Positions 1 through 10,209 of a stretch of 64,000 nucleotides of DNA are shown in pieces. Both the position numbers and the translations under genes were made by a program. Source of the stretch: Trichopria drosophilae (lineage: Eukaryota > Arthropoda > Insecta > Hymenoptera > Diapriidae); assembly GCA_030407085.1 (NCBI GenBank), contig CM059587.1:71847001-71911000 (forward strand). The letters run 5' to 3'. Numbering within the stretch: position 1 is the first letter of the stretch; each line of letters starts with the position of its first letter. The notes beneath the pieces were generated by a model. That model saw only the letters and a program-made list of their open reading frames with translations, did no database searches and had not been told where the DNA came from.

Positions 1-584
1 ATATGATACATATGTACATTATTATTAACGCAAATGGACTTCGATGAAGTTTTTCTATATTTTACGCTGTATTTGTATTTTTTTAGGACATTATGAGCAA
101 TAATTCACATTCAAAATATGAATCTTCTTTAGTAACAGAACCAGTGTTAATAACAAACATTATTTTTTATTTCTTTCATTCATTATATGAATTGCCATAT
201 ATGATTGATCTCATGATTATCATATATTTTATCACATCATTTATTATATATTTCATCCCAGCAAACGAAAATTCATTCACTGCATCACGTTTAAATATGT
301 TTTTTCATCGTCTGGAATAAATTTCAATGAGAAAATACTTCAGATATATTTCATGTTTTACTTTTTTATAATTCAAATTCATTTGAAGCAAAGATAATTA
401 TTTTTCCATTGCAATTAATTCAATCTCGAACAGTTTTTGCAATTTTCCAGAAATTTATTAGGGATGATACTTTTTCCATTCCATACTTTTTTCCCATTCA
501 AAATCATTGTAGCGAACAATTTCCTACAAACTATTAACCGTTAAAAATAATTGAAATTCATTCAGGAAGTTAAGAAAGCTAATT

Positions 585-2181
585 ACCCAGTAAACGAAAA
601 AAGATTAAAAGTGATTCAAAATTTTTAATCCCTTTTTTGTTGGTATTGAAATTTAAAAAATTCTATTTTTTGTAATCCCATATAATCCCAAATTAGTAAA
701 TTAAAAAAAAAGCAGATTCGCTTCGACCGAGAATCGAACCACAGTCCTCTGCGCAGCAAGTTCGAAGCGCAACCACTTGGCCACAGTCACTGTTGTGAAA
801 TAATGAAAAAATAACGAATAGTTGAAACAGAAAGTAGATTATTTTTCTACGTGTTTATATAATAACGTATTCGGGCAGGCTAAAATACATTAAATACCAC
901 AATTCACAGCGAAATTTCACTGAATTATTTACTTTAAAAATAATCAAAACAAAGAGTTGGTCTTTTTCTGCGCGTATATAAAATAACATAAATACATAAA
1001 ACATTTTTTTAATCTTTTTTTCGCGCTCGAAAATATGTTGTTTCAAATTTTTGTTATATGAGACAAAAGTTAATTTACATATAATTTTATGAACTCGTGC
1101 ATCTATTCAATAATCATTATTTATGTTTTTAATAATTTTATCATAATAGTAAATTCAGTATTCACTGAACACAATTCCAAATTTGGTATCCGTTGGGATA
1201 AGTTTTAATGTTTGGAATCGTTGGTATTCAAGAGGATCCATAATATATCTTTTGCAATTCTGGGCTGGAATTCAAAATTAACTTAGGGCCATGGTTATTC
1301 AAGGGAATTCATTAAAATGAGTTTGAATTCCAAATATGGAATACAGTGGAATTAATTTTGAAGTGGTAATTGATAGATTTCGAGCGGATTCAGTAATACA
1401 TTCTTTTATGCCATATTTGGTATTGAATGATATTTTTTAATGGGAGGAATTTGAGGGGATTCAATGAGATATTTTTTAATTCTAAATCTTGTATTCGCTG
1501 GAATTCATTTTGATGGCCGTTTGTAGAACGGCATTTGAGAGGATTCAATAAGTCAAAATTCTTTTCATAATTGGGGTTTTATTGGGATTAAAAATCATTC
1601 CAATACCTTTTTTGAACAAAATGAGGTAAAAACAATCAAATTTTAATCTCCATTAATCCCCTTTCAATACCTTTCAATCTTTTTTCATTTACTGGGATGG
1701 GTAAACAACGGTATTCAAGAGGATTCCATAATATAATTTTTAATCCCACATCTTGCATTTAATGGGATTATTTCAAATATTGGTAATCGATAGTATTCGA
1801 TGGTATTCAAAGAATATAATCTTAAATCCCATATCTTGTATTAAATGGGATTTTTTCAAATTTTGGTAATAAATGATATTCAAGGGGATCCAAGAAAGGA
1901 ATTTTTAATTCCAGAAATGGTATTTAAACGATACAGACAGATGTGGAATTTACATGGATTGAAACATACGTTTTTCAATCCCAGTTATCGCAATCAAGGG
2001 GATTGATTTTCACAACGATTATTCGAGGAGGATTCACAGGGATTCAATCAATTTATATACCTACTTTGGAATTTACTAGAATTCAAAACCCTTTTTTGAA
2101 CAAAATTAATTAAAAGTAGTCTCATTTTAATCCCAATTGACCCCTTTTTAATACTTTTCAATCTTTTTTCGTTTACTGGGT
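585..2181. mobile_element. TIR element with CCCAGTAAACG ends
   Basis: The termini form a perfect 22-bp inverted repeat, beginning ACCCAGTAAACGAAAAAAG at 585 and ending with its complement at 2181. The interior is a diverged set of repeats around GGAATTC/GGGATTCAA and ATTTGGTATT, with no ORF of note. A second, near-identical right end (TTTTTTCATTTACTGGG) lies at 1680-1696, so this is either a nested pair or an element with a duplicated end. Confidence 0.7.
700..838 (-). repeat. tRNA-derived repeat (SINE-like or pseudo-tRNA), copy 1
   Basis: On the minus strand there is an A-box-like TGGCCAAGTGG and, about 40 bp later, a B-box-like GGTTCGATTCTC, the RNA polymerase III internal promoter layout. 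The ends do not form a proper 7-bp acceptor stem, so it is not a functional tRNA. The sequence upstream of the A box (TGTTTCAACTATTCGTTATT) recurs before copy 2 near 19.9 kb, showing that the repeat unit extends beyond the tRNA-like part. Confidence 0.55.
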
Positions 2182-2309
2182 TGTTTATCTTGAACAAACT
2201 TCTGAATAATATTGTCCTCGGTAGAAAACAACATGTAAAGAAATGTAGGATAAAGGACAAGGTATTTAAAAAAAAAATTTTATTTTTGCAAAGTACTTTG
2301 TAATGATAT

Positions 2310-2340
2310 TATCAACGAATATAGACTATATTCGTTGATA
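2310..2340. repeat. Perfect 15-bp hairpin with one-base loop
   Basis: TATCAACGAATATAG at 2310-2324 is followed after a single A by its exact reverse complement at 2326-2340. It is not obviously the end of any element seen here. Confidence 0.7.
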
Positions 2341-2386
2341 TTATAGACTGTTATTATACATTATTATTAGACAATATTATATTATA

Positions 2387-2550
2387 CCCAGTAAATGAAA
2401 ATTAAATTCAAATATCAAGAATCTAAATTCAGGATCAAACATACGAATTCATTTTTATCCTTAACAATACCACGAATAGTTAAGACAATAACACTAATAG
2501 TTTAGAATAAAATTCTTATTTGTTATCCTGAATTCATTTCCATTTATCAG
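2387..2550. mobile_element. Short element with related CCCAGTAAATG end
   Basis: The left end CCCAGTAAATGAAAATTAAA resembles the termini of the 585-2181 element. The right end (ATTTCCATTTATCAG) is a poor inverted match. The interior is built from TTCATTT/AATACCA-like words. Probably a degraded relative. Confidence 0.35.
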
Positions 2551-3239
2551 TCTCTTATAAAGAAATTTTCACAATTTTCCAAAGAAACTTGAATAATATT
2601 ATCAATTCAAAAAGTGCTGAGTGGGACGCCAAGACAATTTTTAAAAATAAATTTCAAAAACTAAAAAAAGAACAGGTTTTTGCACATTTAATTTAAAATT
2701 AACAGTTTTAATATGCAGAGTACCAATTTCTATATCAGCACATTTGTAGTAGATGACACAAAATACATAAGAAACTACAAAATATATATTTTTTTTTTCA
2801 AAAATATGCCTTTTCCAAAGGTTTTGGGATTTCATTTGCAGTAAAGGATTTTTAATTTGATCGTAACAAGAAATAACATTTTATCACAATTACAATCATA
2901 TAGTGTATAAATTTAATGTTCCAACTTTGCAGTCACTTCACAAAATGAATTACATTATTTTTATGAAGAAAGTTTTATCAGGGTATATTAAGTACGTCAA
3001 AAGCATTATTCGAACGATCGTGTAAATCAAATAGATGCTTTTACTCATTTATTTATTTATTTATTAATCAATGGGTAAATACTCAATTGCATAAAGAATT
3101 GTAACAGAAAAATCAGTAACGATGGCCAAAAAAAACCATTTATATATATATATATCGAAATAAACACATTTGAAAAAAAAAACGTACTCTAATAATAATT
3201 ATTAAGAAAAACCAACCGCATTTCTAATTATATAACTAA

Positions 3240-3830
3240 GTAACAATATTTGTGAAATTAACAATATTCATAAAGCCTATTCCGAATCGTCCTATTTAAT
3301 TCTAAATAAGATTGTCGTAGAATGTGAGTATGCAAAGAGAAGATATTAGGATTCCTTATCTAAAAGCTGGGAGAATAAAGTTGAATTTTATTAATAAGAT
3401 AGTCACAGTCTATATTGTTATGGGTTAATTTATGCAAGAAATTAGATCGTTAACTCTAATAATTGACTTTATCGAGAGCAAATGTAATTGTCTTGAAACT
3501 TCCATAGTTATGTGAGAAATTTATGCTTAATGTGTTCTAATTTATTCATGTGACTTTCGTATTGAGGAGCCCAAATTTGAGAAACATACAGTAAGATTAA
3601 GTAGAGAGATCTTATGGTATTTATGCTATTGAAATCAGCGCACATTCTTTTTACAAAACCTAACATTTCAAGTGCCTTTCTAATGTTGTAATGTAGATGG
3701 TCAGCAACAGTTAATTTCGTGTCCAGTCTAATTTGGATGCTAGTTTTGTTAGAACTTTACCATTTAATTGGTAGTTAAATTGAAAAACCTGGTGTATTCT
3801 ATTAAAGGACATTGTATAGCATTTTTCAAC
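3240..3830 (-). pseudogene. Decayed non-LTR retrotransposon, reverse-transcriptase C-terminal part
   Basis: Translating the minus strand from about 3830 downward gives, in shifting frames and with stops, a recognisable Jockey/CR1-like ORF2 ending. It reads approximately TMSFNRIHQVFQFNYQLNGK, then LDTKLTVADHLHYNIRKALE, MLGFVKRMCADFNSINTIRS, and YVSQIWAPQYESHMNKLEHI, followed later by KLTHNNIDCDYLINKIQ. The order (thumb region, 'LGF.KR', 'Q.W.P.Y..H...LE.IQ..FL', then 'LY.L....IDC..L') is typical of these elements in insects. Stops and at least one frameshift show it is inactive. No upstream endonuclease or palm domain is visible. Confidence 0.75.
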
Positions 3831-4230
3831 TTACTTTTGACTTACTAATTTCGATTTACTCATGCGTCTTTCGTTTAACCAAACTCTGGAATTCGCTCGA
3901 AAAAGCCACAAGATCTCAGGAATCTCTATCACTTTTTGTTAATGAATGTAAAAACACTTTTTCTGACTAATATGATTAATTTTAGTTTTTATTAATCTTA
4001 TTACCTACTTGAAAAATGTGTCGTGGTGTTACAGAGCTTCTTTTATATTGTGTTACAGGGGCATTTAATGTCATCAATACATTATATTAACAAGCATTAG
4101 TTGTTTGCTTTGATGTTACAATGCGTGATATGATTTTTTGTTTAGTTAAATCATAGAAATTTGAATTAAAATACAATAGAATTAAATTAAAATTACAAGA
4201 TTTTTTTGATGTTACTTCGAACCGTGAATA

Positions 4231-4382
4231 TTTTTTTAAATAAATCAAGAAATGTTTATTTGGACATTTTTTCGGTTTCATTAATTAATTTGTTATGGTT
4301 CTCAGTTGTCACCGGATTTGGTGCCCGTTATGGACCTTAACAAAAATATGTCCAAATAAACATTTCTTAATTTATTTAAAAT
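4231..4382. repeat. Inverted repeat with ~37-bp arms
   Basis: The arm at 4231-4268 (containing AAATGTTTATTTGGACAT) is matched in inverted orientation at 4347-4382 (ATGTCCAAATAAACATTT). About 80 bp separate them. Short open frames here arise from the repeat and do not look coding. Confidence 0.55.
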
Positions 4383-5571
4383 ATAATGAAGAGAATTATA
4401 TAATTTATAATATACCACAATACGGCCCCCATTCATTTGTAATGTCAATTAGAATACCGTTAACGATTATGTTGCGAATTCAGTCATTTTTAATGACTTG
4501 CTGTAAAATAAATGTTGGTAAATTCATTTTTTAAGAAGGTTCTAAAATTCAATGATAAACAGTAGTTTATTAATTTCATAAAAACTATTTACAACTAAAT
4601 TACAGAGGACTGCATTGGTAGCAGTAGACCGCAATGATATGCATATTATTGCTTCAACAGATACCGAGGAAAATAAGTATAAAAGCTGTTGTACATAATT
4701 GTTTATGACCACTAAACAGTCTCACGAGAGCGACCTATTTTATTTGTGCACAACGATAAAATTTTGTGATTAGCAGTAATTGTAGCTTTAAATGTGCAGA
4801 ACTTTCCAAGTTATGAATCATTTACAAATAATTTTCTTTTTTTTAAATATTCTATGAGGTAGGTATCAAACAAGTGACTGTAAATTTATACAGTCATGAG
4901 AAAATATAACTAAAAATAATTAACAAATTTAGAAATTAAATAACAGGATGAATAACCACGTTTTTTTATTTGTTTACTCGTCTATTATTTGGTATTGCGC
5001 TCGAAGGCCTTTAAGATTACTACTTTGTAATACGCCTAAGGCATCTGTGATAAAAATCTCCCAAAATGATGGAAAGATCAGTTCTAGGAGGATTTATATT
5101 AAATTTTGATTTAAAACTTGCAGATTAAGAATTTTAGTAAAAACAATGGAAATCTGCATTAATCGTTCTTGAATAACTTACTTTGTTTATTATATAATTC
5201 ATTAAAATAATTCAAAATTTATATACACAATTATGAAATATTTTTATACAAGCGTCTTAAATAAAATGAATGCGAAGCTCCATGAATTGTTATTAATATC
5301 GATTAAAAAATTCTACAATGTGTTGAATTGAAGTCAATATGGAGTAAAAAATGTAATTATTGAAAGATTTAGCATAATATTATACTTTTCATTTCGTTGC
5401 TTTTAAAATCACATAGATCATCCCTTAAAATGGTTAGATCCATATATTCAGAACATTCTTGCTTCTTAATAAGTACTAGAACTTAGTAAATATTCAAATG
5501 TAAAAAATATTCTTTAAGCTTTGTCGGAGAGTGTCGCCAGCGAAACTAATCATCGACTTTTTGGTGCAGCC

Positions 5572-5747
5572 TCAAGTTGCCTGTAAAAAAAGTTTCTTTT
5601 CAATATTTAAAAATAATCAAATTTTTTAAAACTTACCTTTATTTCTTTGAGGTATTTAAAATGTATTCCGTATACATCGTTGGTCTGAAGCAGTTGTGCT
5701 GGAGAATCTACTTTGTAAAAGGAAGTAGAAAAATGTCTAAGTTTCAT
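5572..5747 (-). other. 3' UTR of the SAM carrier with a probable intron (5581-5636) and a short overlapping ORF
   Basis: Downstream of the SAM carrier stop the minus strand shows a good donor (AAG then GTAAGTTT, at 5636) and a polypyrimidine-ACAG acceptor at 5581. This suggests a 56-bp intron in the 3' UTR, the same size as the coding introns. Joining it leaves a 39-codon ORF in another frame, with its ATG at 5747-5745 inside the last codons of the carrier (MKLRHFSTSFYK start, ending KEIKAT). I do not recognise the peptide. It may be chance, an alternative C-terminus or a small second product. Confidence 0.35.
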
Positions 5748-6937
5748 CGTTAAATATTAAACCGCATAATTCTCTGGCTTTTTCATAGACGCCAAAGAAA
5801 ACAAAACCTCCGACGGTGAAACCTCCAACTCTTGGAAAGAATCCAGCAAATAATCTGAAAAACAATTGTTTAAAATAAACAATCATAATAGAAAAACAAA
5901 ATATAAAAATACCCTTGGAATCCATTTAATTTGTAGACTTTTTGCAACATGGTGAAAATTTTGACCTCTTTTTTGTCCGCTGATGTAGAAGCTAACATGA
6001 TTCTAGTTTTTGCTACATCCAACGGAGTTGTCAATGCGGCTGATACTGTTACTGCAAATAAAAATTTTTATATTATAAAGCTTTGATAAAAGCAATACAA
6101 CATTTTACCTGATAAAGCACCACAAGTAGCACCCTCGATTGGTGTACACTCCCGACAGACCCTTCGTGTCCAACATAATTTAAAATATTCCCATAAGGGC
6201 ATCTGGATTAAACCAAACGGTAAGTCTCGTAGAACTGTACTGCCATATCCTCGATAGAGAGTTCTCAGACTCAATCCACCTACATCAGCCAACATTGCTT
6301 GCCGTCGTTGCTTTACGACTTCAACTGGTACTCGAATTAAACATGCAGTCTAAACAGAAATTGATAATATTAATGGTAGAAATTATTTCTCAAATAAATT
6401 GACTTACTACTTCAGCAGTCGAGGCAGCGCACATATGAGCAATCGCATGATACTGACTTGGTAAAAGCGGTTGAAGGAATCCTTTCATCTCTTCATACGA
6501 TACGAAAAATAAGGCAGCTGAAATAGAAAATGGAGGTGAAAACCAATAAACTATGATTTTCTGAAATAAGTTACCTACCAGAAGGTGCAGAACCAATCAT
6601 GACAGGAACAATTCCATGATAAAGATGTCGAAAGCCACCAGATTTAGTAAAACCATGTTGACTTTGTAGCCTAGTCTTTAGCGTATCAAGCGGAAAAAAT
6701 AGAATATCACAGATGACTCCTGCAGACGCTCCGGACTACGAAACAAGTTAAAAGTTACAAAATGTTTATAAAAAATATTACAATTGTACTTACGATCAAT
6801 GAGGTGAGAAATGGATTTTTTACTCCATTTTTTTGTAGCGAATTCTCCTGTAACATAGCGATTTTTGGTTCGTTTCTCACTTGGTGATTTAGCAAAATGC
6901 TATTGTCAATGAAAATTTCCTTGTTGAATGATGTCAT
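5737..6937 (-). CDS. SLC25A26: Mitochondrial S-adenosylmethionine carrier (SLC25A26-like), six exons
   Basis: This carrier of the mitochondrial inner membrane is expected to exchange cytosolic S-adenosylmethionine for matrix S-adenosylhomocysteine. Exons read on the minus strand are 6937-6794, 6735-6579, 6517-6408, 6349-6109, 6051-5913 and 5854-5737. All junctions are GT..AG and in frame, giving 302 aa. The three carrier repeats show PLDTLK (about 63-68), PVEVVK (145-150) and PLDVAK (227-232), the P-x-[DE]-x-x-[KR] signature. RGYGSTVLRDLPFGLIQMP and GLFAGFFPRVGGFTVGGF are typical of SAM carriers rather than other SLC25 members. The first 48 residues are about 30 longer than I expect for the family, so Met28 (AMLQEN context) is an alternative start. 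Introns are only about 57-62 bp. The 3' UTR appears to contain one more intron (5581-5636). Identity is high confidence; the N-terminus is moderate. Confidence 0.93.
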
Positions 6938-7517
6938 CGCATTGCGAGGGTATTTATATTTGAAATGAACATTCCGGATAATGTTTCGAAGGTTTCTTGA
7001 GGTTCTGATGAAGGCTATCTGCAGATTTGTACTTTGCTGATAGTTCGCGGAAAGGATTTTAAATTTCTAACCTAAAAAGGGTCTGTCTGTGTGACAGTAT
7101 GTGACAGCACGTTTTGAAGCACCAACACCTGGCCAGCTATGACGTCTTTTCTACGGTTGTTTCGATATTCGATTCAAGACTGCAGATGATTTCAAGTTCA
7201 AATATATGTATACAGATTGCCATGAGAGTCACGAGGTGATGAAAATAAATTACGTAAATGGCAACTTTTTTACAGGATAGGAAAATATTTGCATCATTGT
7301 TTTCAGTCTACTAACTAGTGTTTTTCAAAGTCATTTATTAATTTCTAGAACTATTGACTAATCTCAAAATGTTCAAAAAACATATTTATAATAGCAAAGT
7401 GCACTGTCATGCAACTATAATGTACAATAAAGAAAATGTTGCCTGAATATTGAATGCTATATCCTTTCAACCACGAATTTTCCCAGTGATGGTTTTTTTC
7501 TTAAATTTGGTATACAA

Positions 7518-8624
7518 CCCTGCAAACACAAAAGTAACAGTTATGTAACAACTATATAACATTTACGTAAAAATGTAACCATTACGTAAATATTACGTAA
7601 CTGTTACTTACTGACTATTTTAGTTTATTCCGACTGTTACTAAACTATTTAACATTTATGTAACAATGTAACCATTACGTAAATATTACATAACTGTTAC
7701 TTTCCGACTGTTTCTAAACAACTGTGTAACAAGTATGTAACAATGTAACCATTACGTAAATATTACATAACTGTTACTTACCGACTATTTTAGTTTATTC
7801 CGACTGTTACCAAACAACTATGTAACATTTACGTAACAATGTAACCATTCCGTAAATATTACATAACTGTTACTTTCCGACTATTTTAGTTTATTTCGAC
7901 TGTTACCAAACAACTATGTAACAATGTAACCATTGCGTAAATATAACATAATTGTTACTTTCCGACTATTTTAATTTATTCCGACTGTTATCGAAACAAC
8001 TATGTAACTATTTTAGTTTATTCCGCCTGTTACTAAACAACTATGTAACAATGTAACCATTACGTAAATATTACATAGCTATTACTTTCGGACTATTTTA
8101 GTTTATTCCGACTGTTACCAAACAACTATGTAACATTTATATAACAATGTAACCATTACGTAAATATTACATAACTATTACTTTCGGACTATTTTAGTTT
8201 ATTCCGACTGTTACCAAACAACTATGTAACATTTATGTAACAATGTTACCAGTACGTAAATATTACATAACTGTTATTTTCCGACTATTTTAGTTTATTC
8301 CGACTGTTACTAAACAACTATGTGACATTTATGTAACAATGTAACCGTTACGTAAACATTACATAACTGTTACATTCCGACTATTTTAATTTATTCCGAC
8401 TGTTATCTAAACAACTATGTAACTATTTTAGTTTATTCAGACTGTTACTAAAGAACTATGTAACATTTATGTAACAATGTAATCATTACGTAAATATTAC
8501 ATAACTGTTACTTACCGACTATTTTAGTTTATTCCGACTGTTACTAAACAACTATGTAACATTTATGTAACAATACAACCATTACGTAAATATTACATAA
8601 CTCTTACTTTCCGTGTTTGCAGGG
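7518..8624. mobile_element. TIR element filled with a ~95-bp minisatellite
   Basis: The outer ends are inverted: CCCTGCAAACACAAAAGTAA at 7518, and the complement of CCCTGCAAACACGGAAAGTA ending at 8624. Between them are about 11 tandem units of roughly 74-130 bp, mostly near 95 bp. Each contains AATGTAACCATTACGTAAAT, ATTACATAACTGTTACTTTC and TTTTAGTTTATTCCGACTGT. Within a unit the GTAAC and GTTAC words are themselves inverted. No coding potential. The array appears to have grown inside a MITE. Confidence 0.8.
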
Positions 8625-8625
8625 A

Positions 8626-8808
8626 GGGGTTATTGGAGCAGCTGATTGCGAATCTGCTATCAGATTTACAAGATTCAAAATGGCGGATCCAATATAAGAC
8701 CAAATTACCGTTTCTCAGAATTTTAATGGGTCATATTGAATCCGCCATTTTAAATGTTGTAAATCTGATATTGAATTCGTAATCATCGCTCCCAGAAATC
8801 CCTGCATA
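8626..8808. repeat. Inverted pair of GGCGGATCC modules
   Basis: A module reading CTGATTGCGAATCTG ... CAAAATGGCGGATCCAATAT is followed by an inverted, diverged copy (ATTGAATCCGCCATTTTAAA ... GAATTCGTAATCATCGCTCC). The same module recurs across the window. Confidence 0.65.
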
Positions 8809-9109
8809 CCAAAAATCAAATAATAATAGCTATTAGTTCGTACTGGCATACATTTTTTTTAAGCTTGTGCTTTTTTGAAAATAATTTCTTATTAACAATA
8901 ATTGTTTTACGTAATTATGAAATATTATTATTTTGTAATAACATTTATTTGAGTGGAAGGGCAGGAACAAGAAATCGTAACGAAATCGTTAACGAACCCC
9001 TCATAAATATGATGTGATGTAATATTCATTAATGATATGTTATAAAATCTGATTGTTTTCTTTATAATATAATTGAAAATAACATTTTATTTATTCATAT
9101 GTGTACCTG

Positions 9110-10206
9110 TTAACCCTTTGAAGCACGGTGTCCAAGCTCTGTAGGACATTTTTTTGTAATTCATTATTTTAATTTTTCAGCAGATTAAAATTTCAGTAGA
9201 TGGAAACACGGAAAGTAACAGTTTTGTAATATTTACTTAATGGTTACATTGTTACATAAACGTTACATAATTGTTACATTGTTACATATATGTTACATAG
9301 TTGTTACATAACTGTTACTTTTATGTTTGTAGGGAATTAAATTTTAGTGCAAATTTTTTCTTCCTTTGTTCTTCAATAACGTGTTTTTAAATGTGAAAAA
9401 ATTATTATTTATTATCAATTATTATGTTAAATTGTTTATAATGATGAACAATTTATAAAAATTACGTGTTTTTTTACAAAGAATGCTGAAAAGAAACCGT
9501 CGTTGAAATAGGACGAAACTAGGTACTCGAGGGTTATCGGGGTCGCTGATTACGAATCTACCATCAGATTTTCAAAATTAAAAATGACGGATGCAAGATG
9601 GCCGACTGAAATGTAAAAACTGACTTAATCGAGGTGAAACTCGGTACTCGGGGGTTTTCGAGATTGCTGATTACGAATCTGACCATAGATTTTCAAAATT
9701 GAAAAAATCGGATCCAATATGGCCGACCAAAACGTAAAAATTTACTTGATCGAGGTGAAACTCGGTACTCGGGGGTTTTCGAGCGAATTCAACATGACGG
9801 TCCGAAATGTAAAAAGTTATTTGACCGAAATCAAACTGAATTCTGAATAATGTTACATTTTGAAGATAAAATTTAGCAGATTCAACAAGCGGTCACGAAT
9901 GCTGCAATTTCACAGTTCGTCTTTTACGACCTCGAAAACTGTTTACATTTTGGCTGTCATTGAATCCGTCATTTTGAATTTTGAAGATCTAAAATTAGAT
10001 TCGTAATCTACGATCCCGAAAACTCCCGAGTACCTAGTTTCATCTCGATGAAATAAAATTTTTAATTTATGTTGACCATCTTGGATCCGCCATTTTGAAT
10101 TTTGAAAATCTGAATGAAAATGCGTGATTAATGGCCCCGAAAACCCCCAAGTAACAAGTTTCAGCTATTTTCCGTGCAAATAAAAATGTATGCTTCAAAG
10201 GGTTAA
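9110..10206. mobile_element. Non-autonomous piggyBac-like element with TTAA duplications
   Basis: Both borders read TTAA next to a perfect 12-bp inverted repeat, CCCTTTGAAGCA (left TTAA at 9110-9113, right TTAA at 10203-10206). TTAA target duplication with CCC-starting ends is the hallmark of piggyBac-superfamily elements. No transposase is present. The interior holds a nested GTAAC-type MITE (9202-9335), about two and a half direct units of about 121 bp (9525-9840), and inverted copies of the same GGCGGATCC module (9955-10160). Confidence 0.75.
9202..9335. mobile_element. Short relative of the 7.5-kb GTAAC element, nested
   Basis: It starts AAACACGGAAAGTAACAG and ends CTGTTACTTTTATGTTTG, matching the termini of the 7518-8624 element in inverted orientation, but holds only one set of GTTACATTGTTACAT words. 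It lies inside the TTAA-flanked element, so it was probably inserted later. Confidence 0.65.
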
Positions 10207-10209
10207 GTT

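Noticed and set aside
700..838. A functional tRNA gene on the minus strand (A and B boxes present)
   Set aside because: The acceptor stem and T stem do not pair properly, and the same sequence with flank recurs at 19.9 kb, so it is listed as a tRNA-derived repeat.
7500..8624. CRISPR-like array
   Set aside because: The repeated units are contiguous minisatellite copies without unique spacers, in a eukaryotic genome, bounded by transposon ends.
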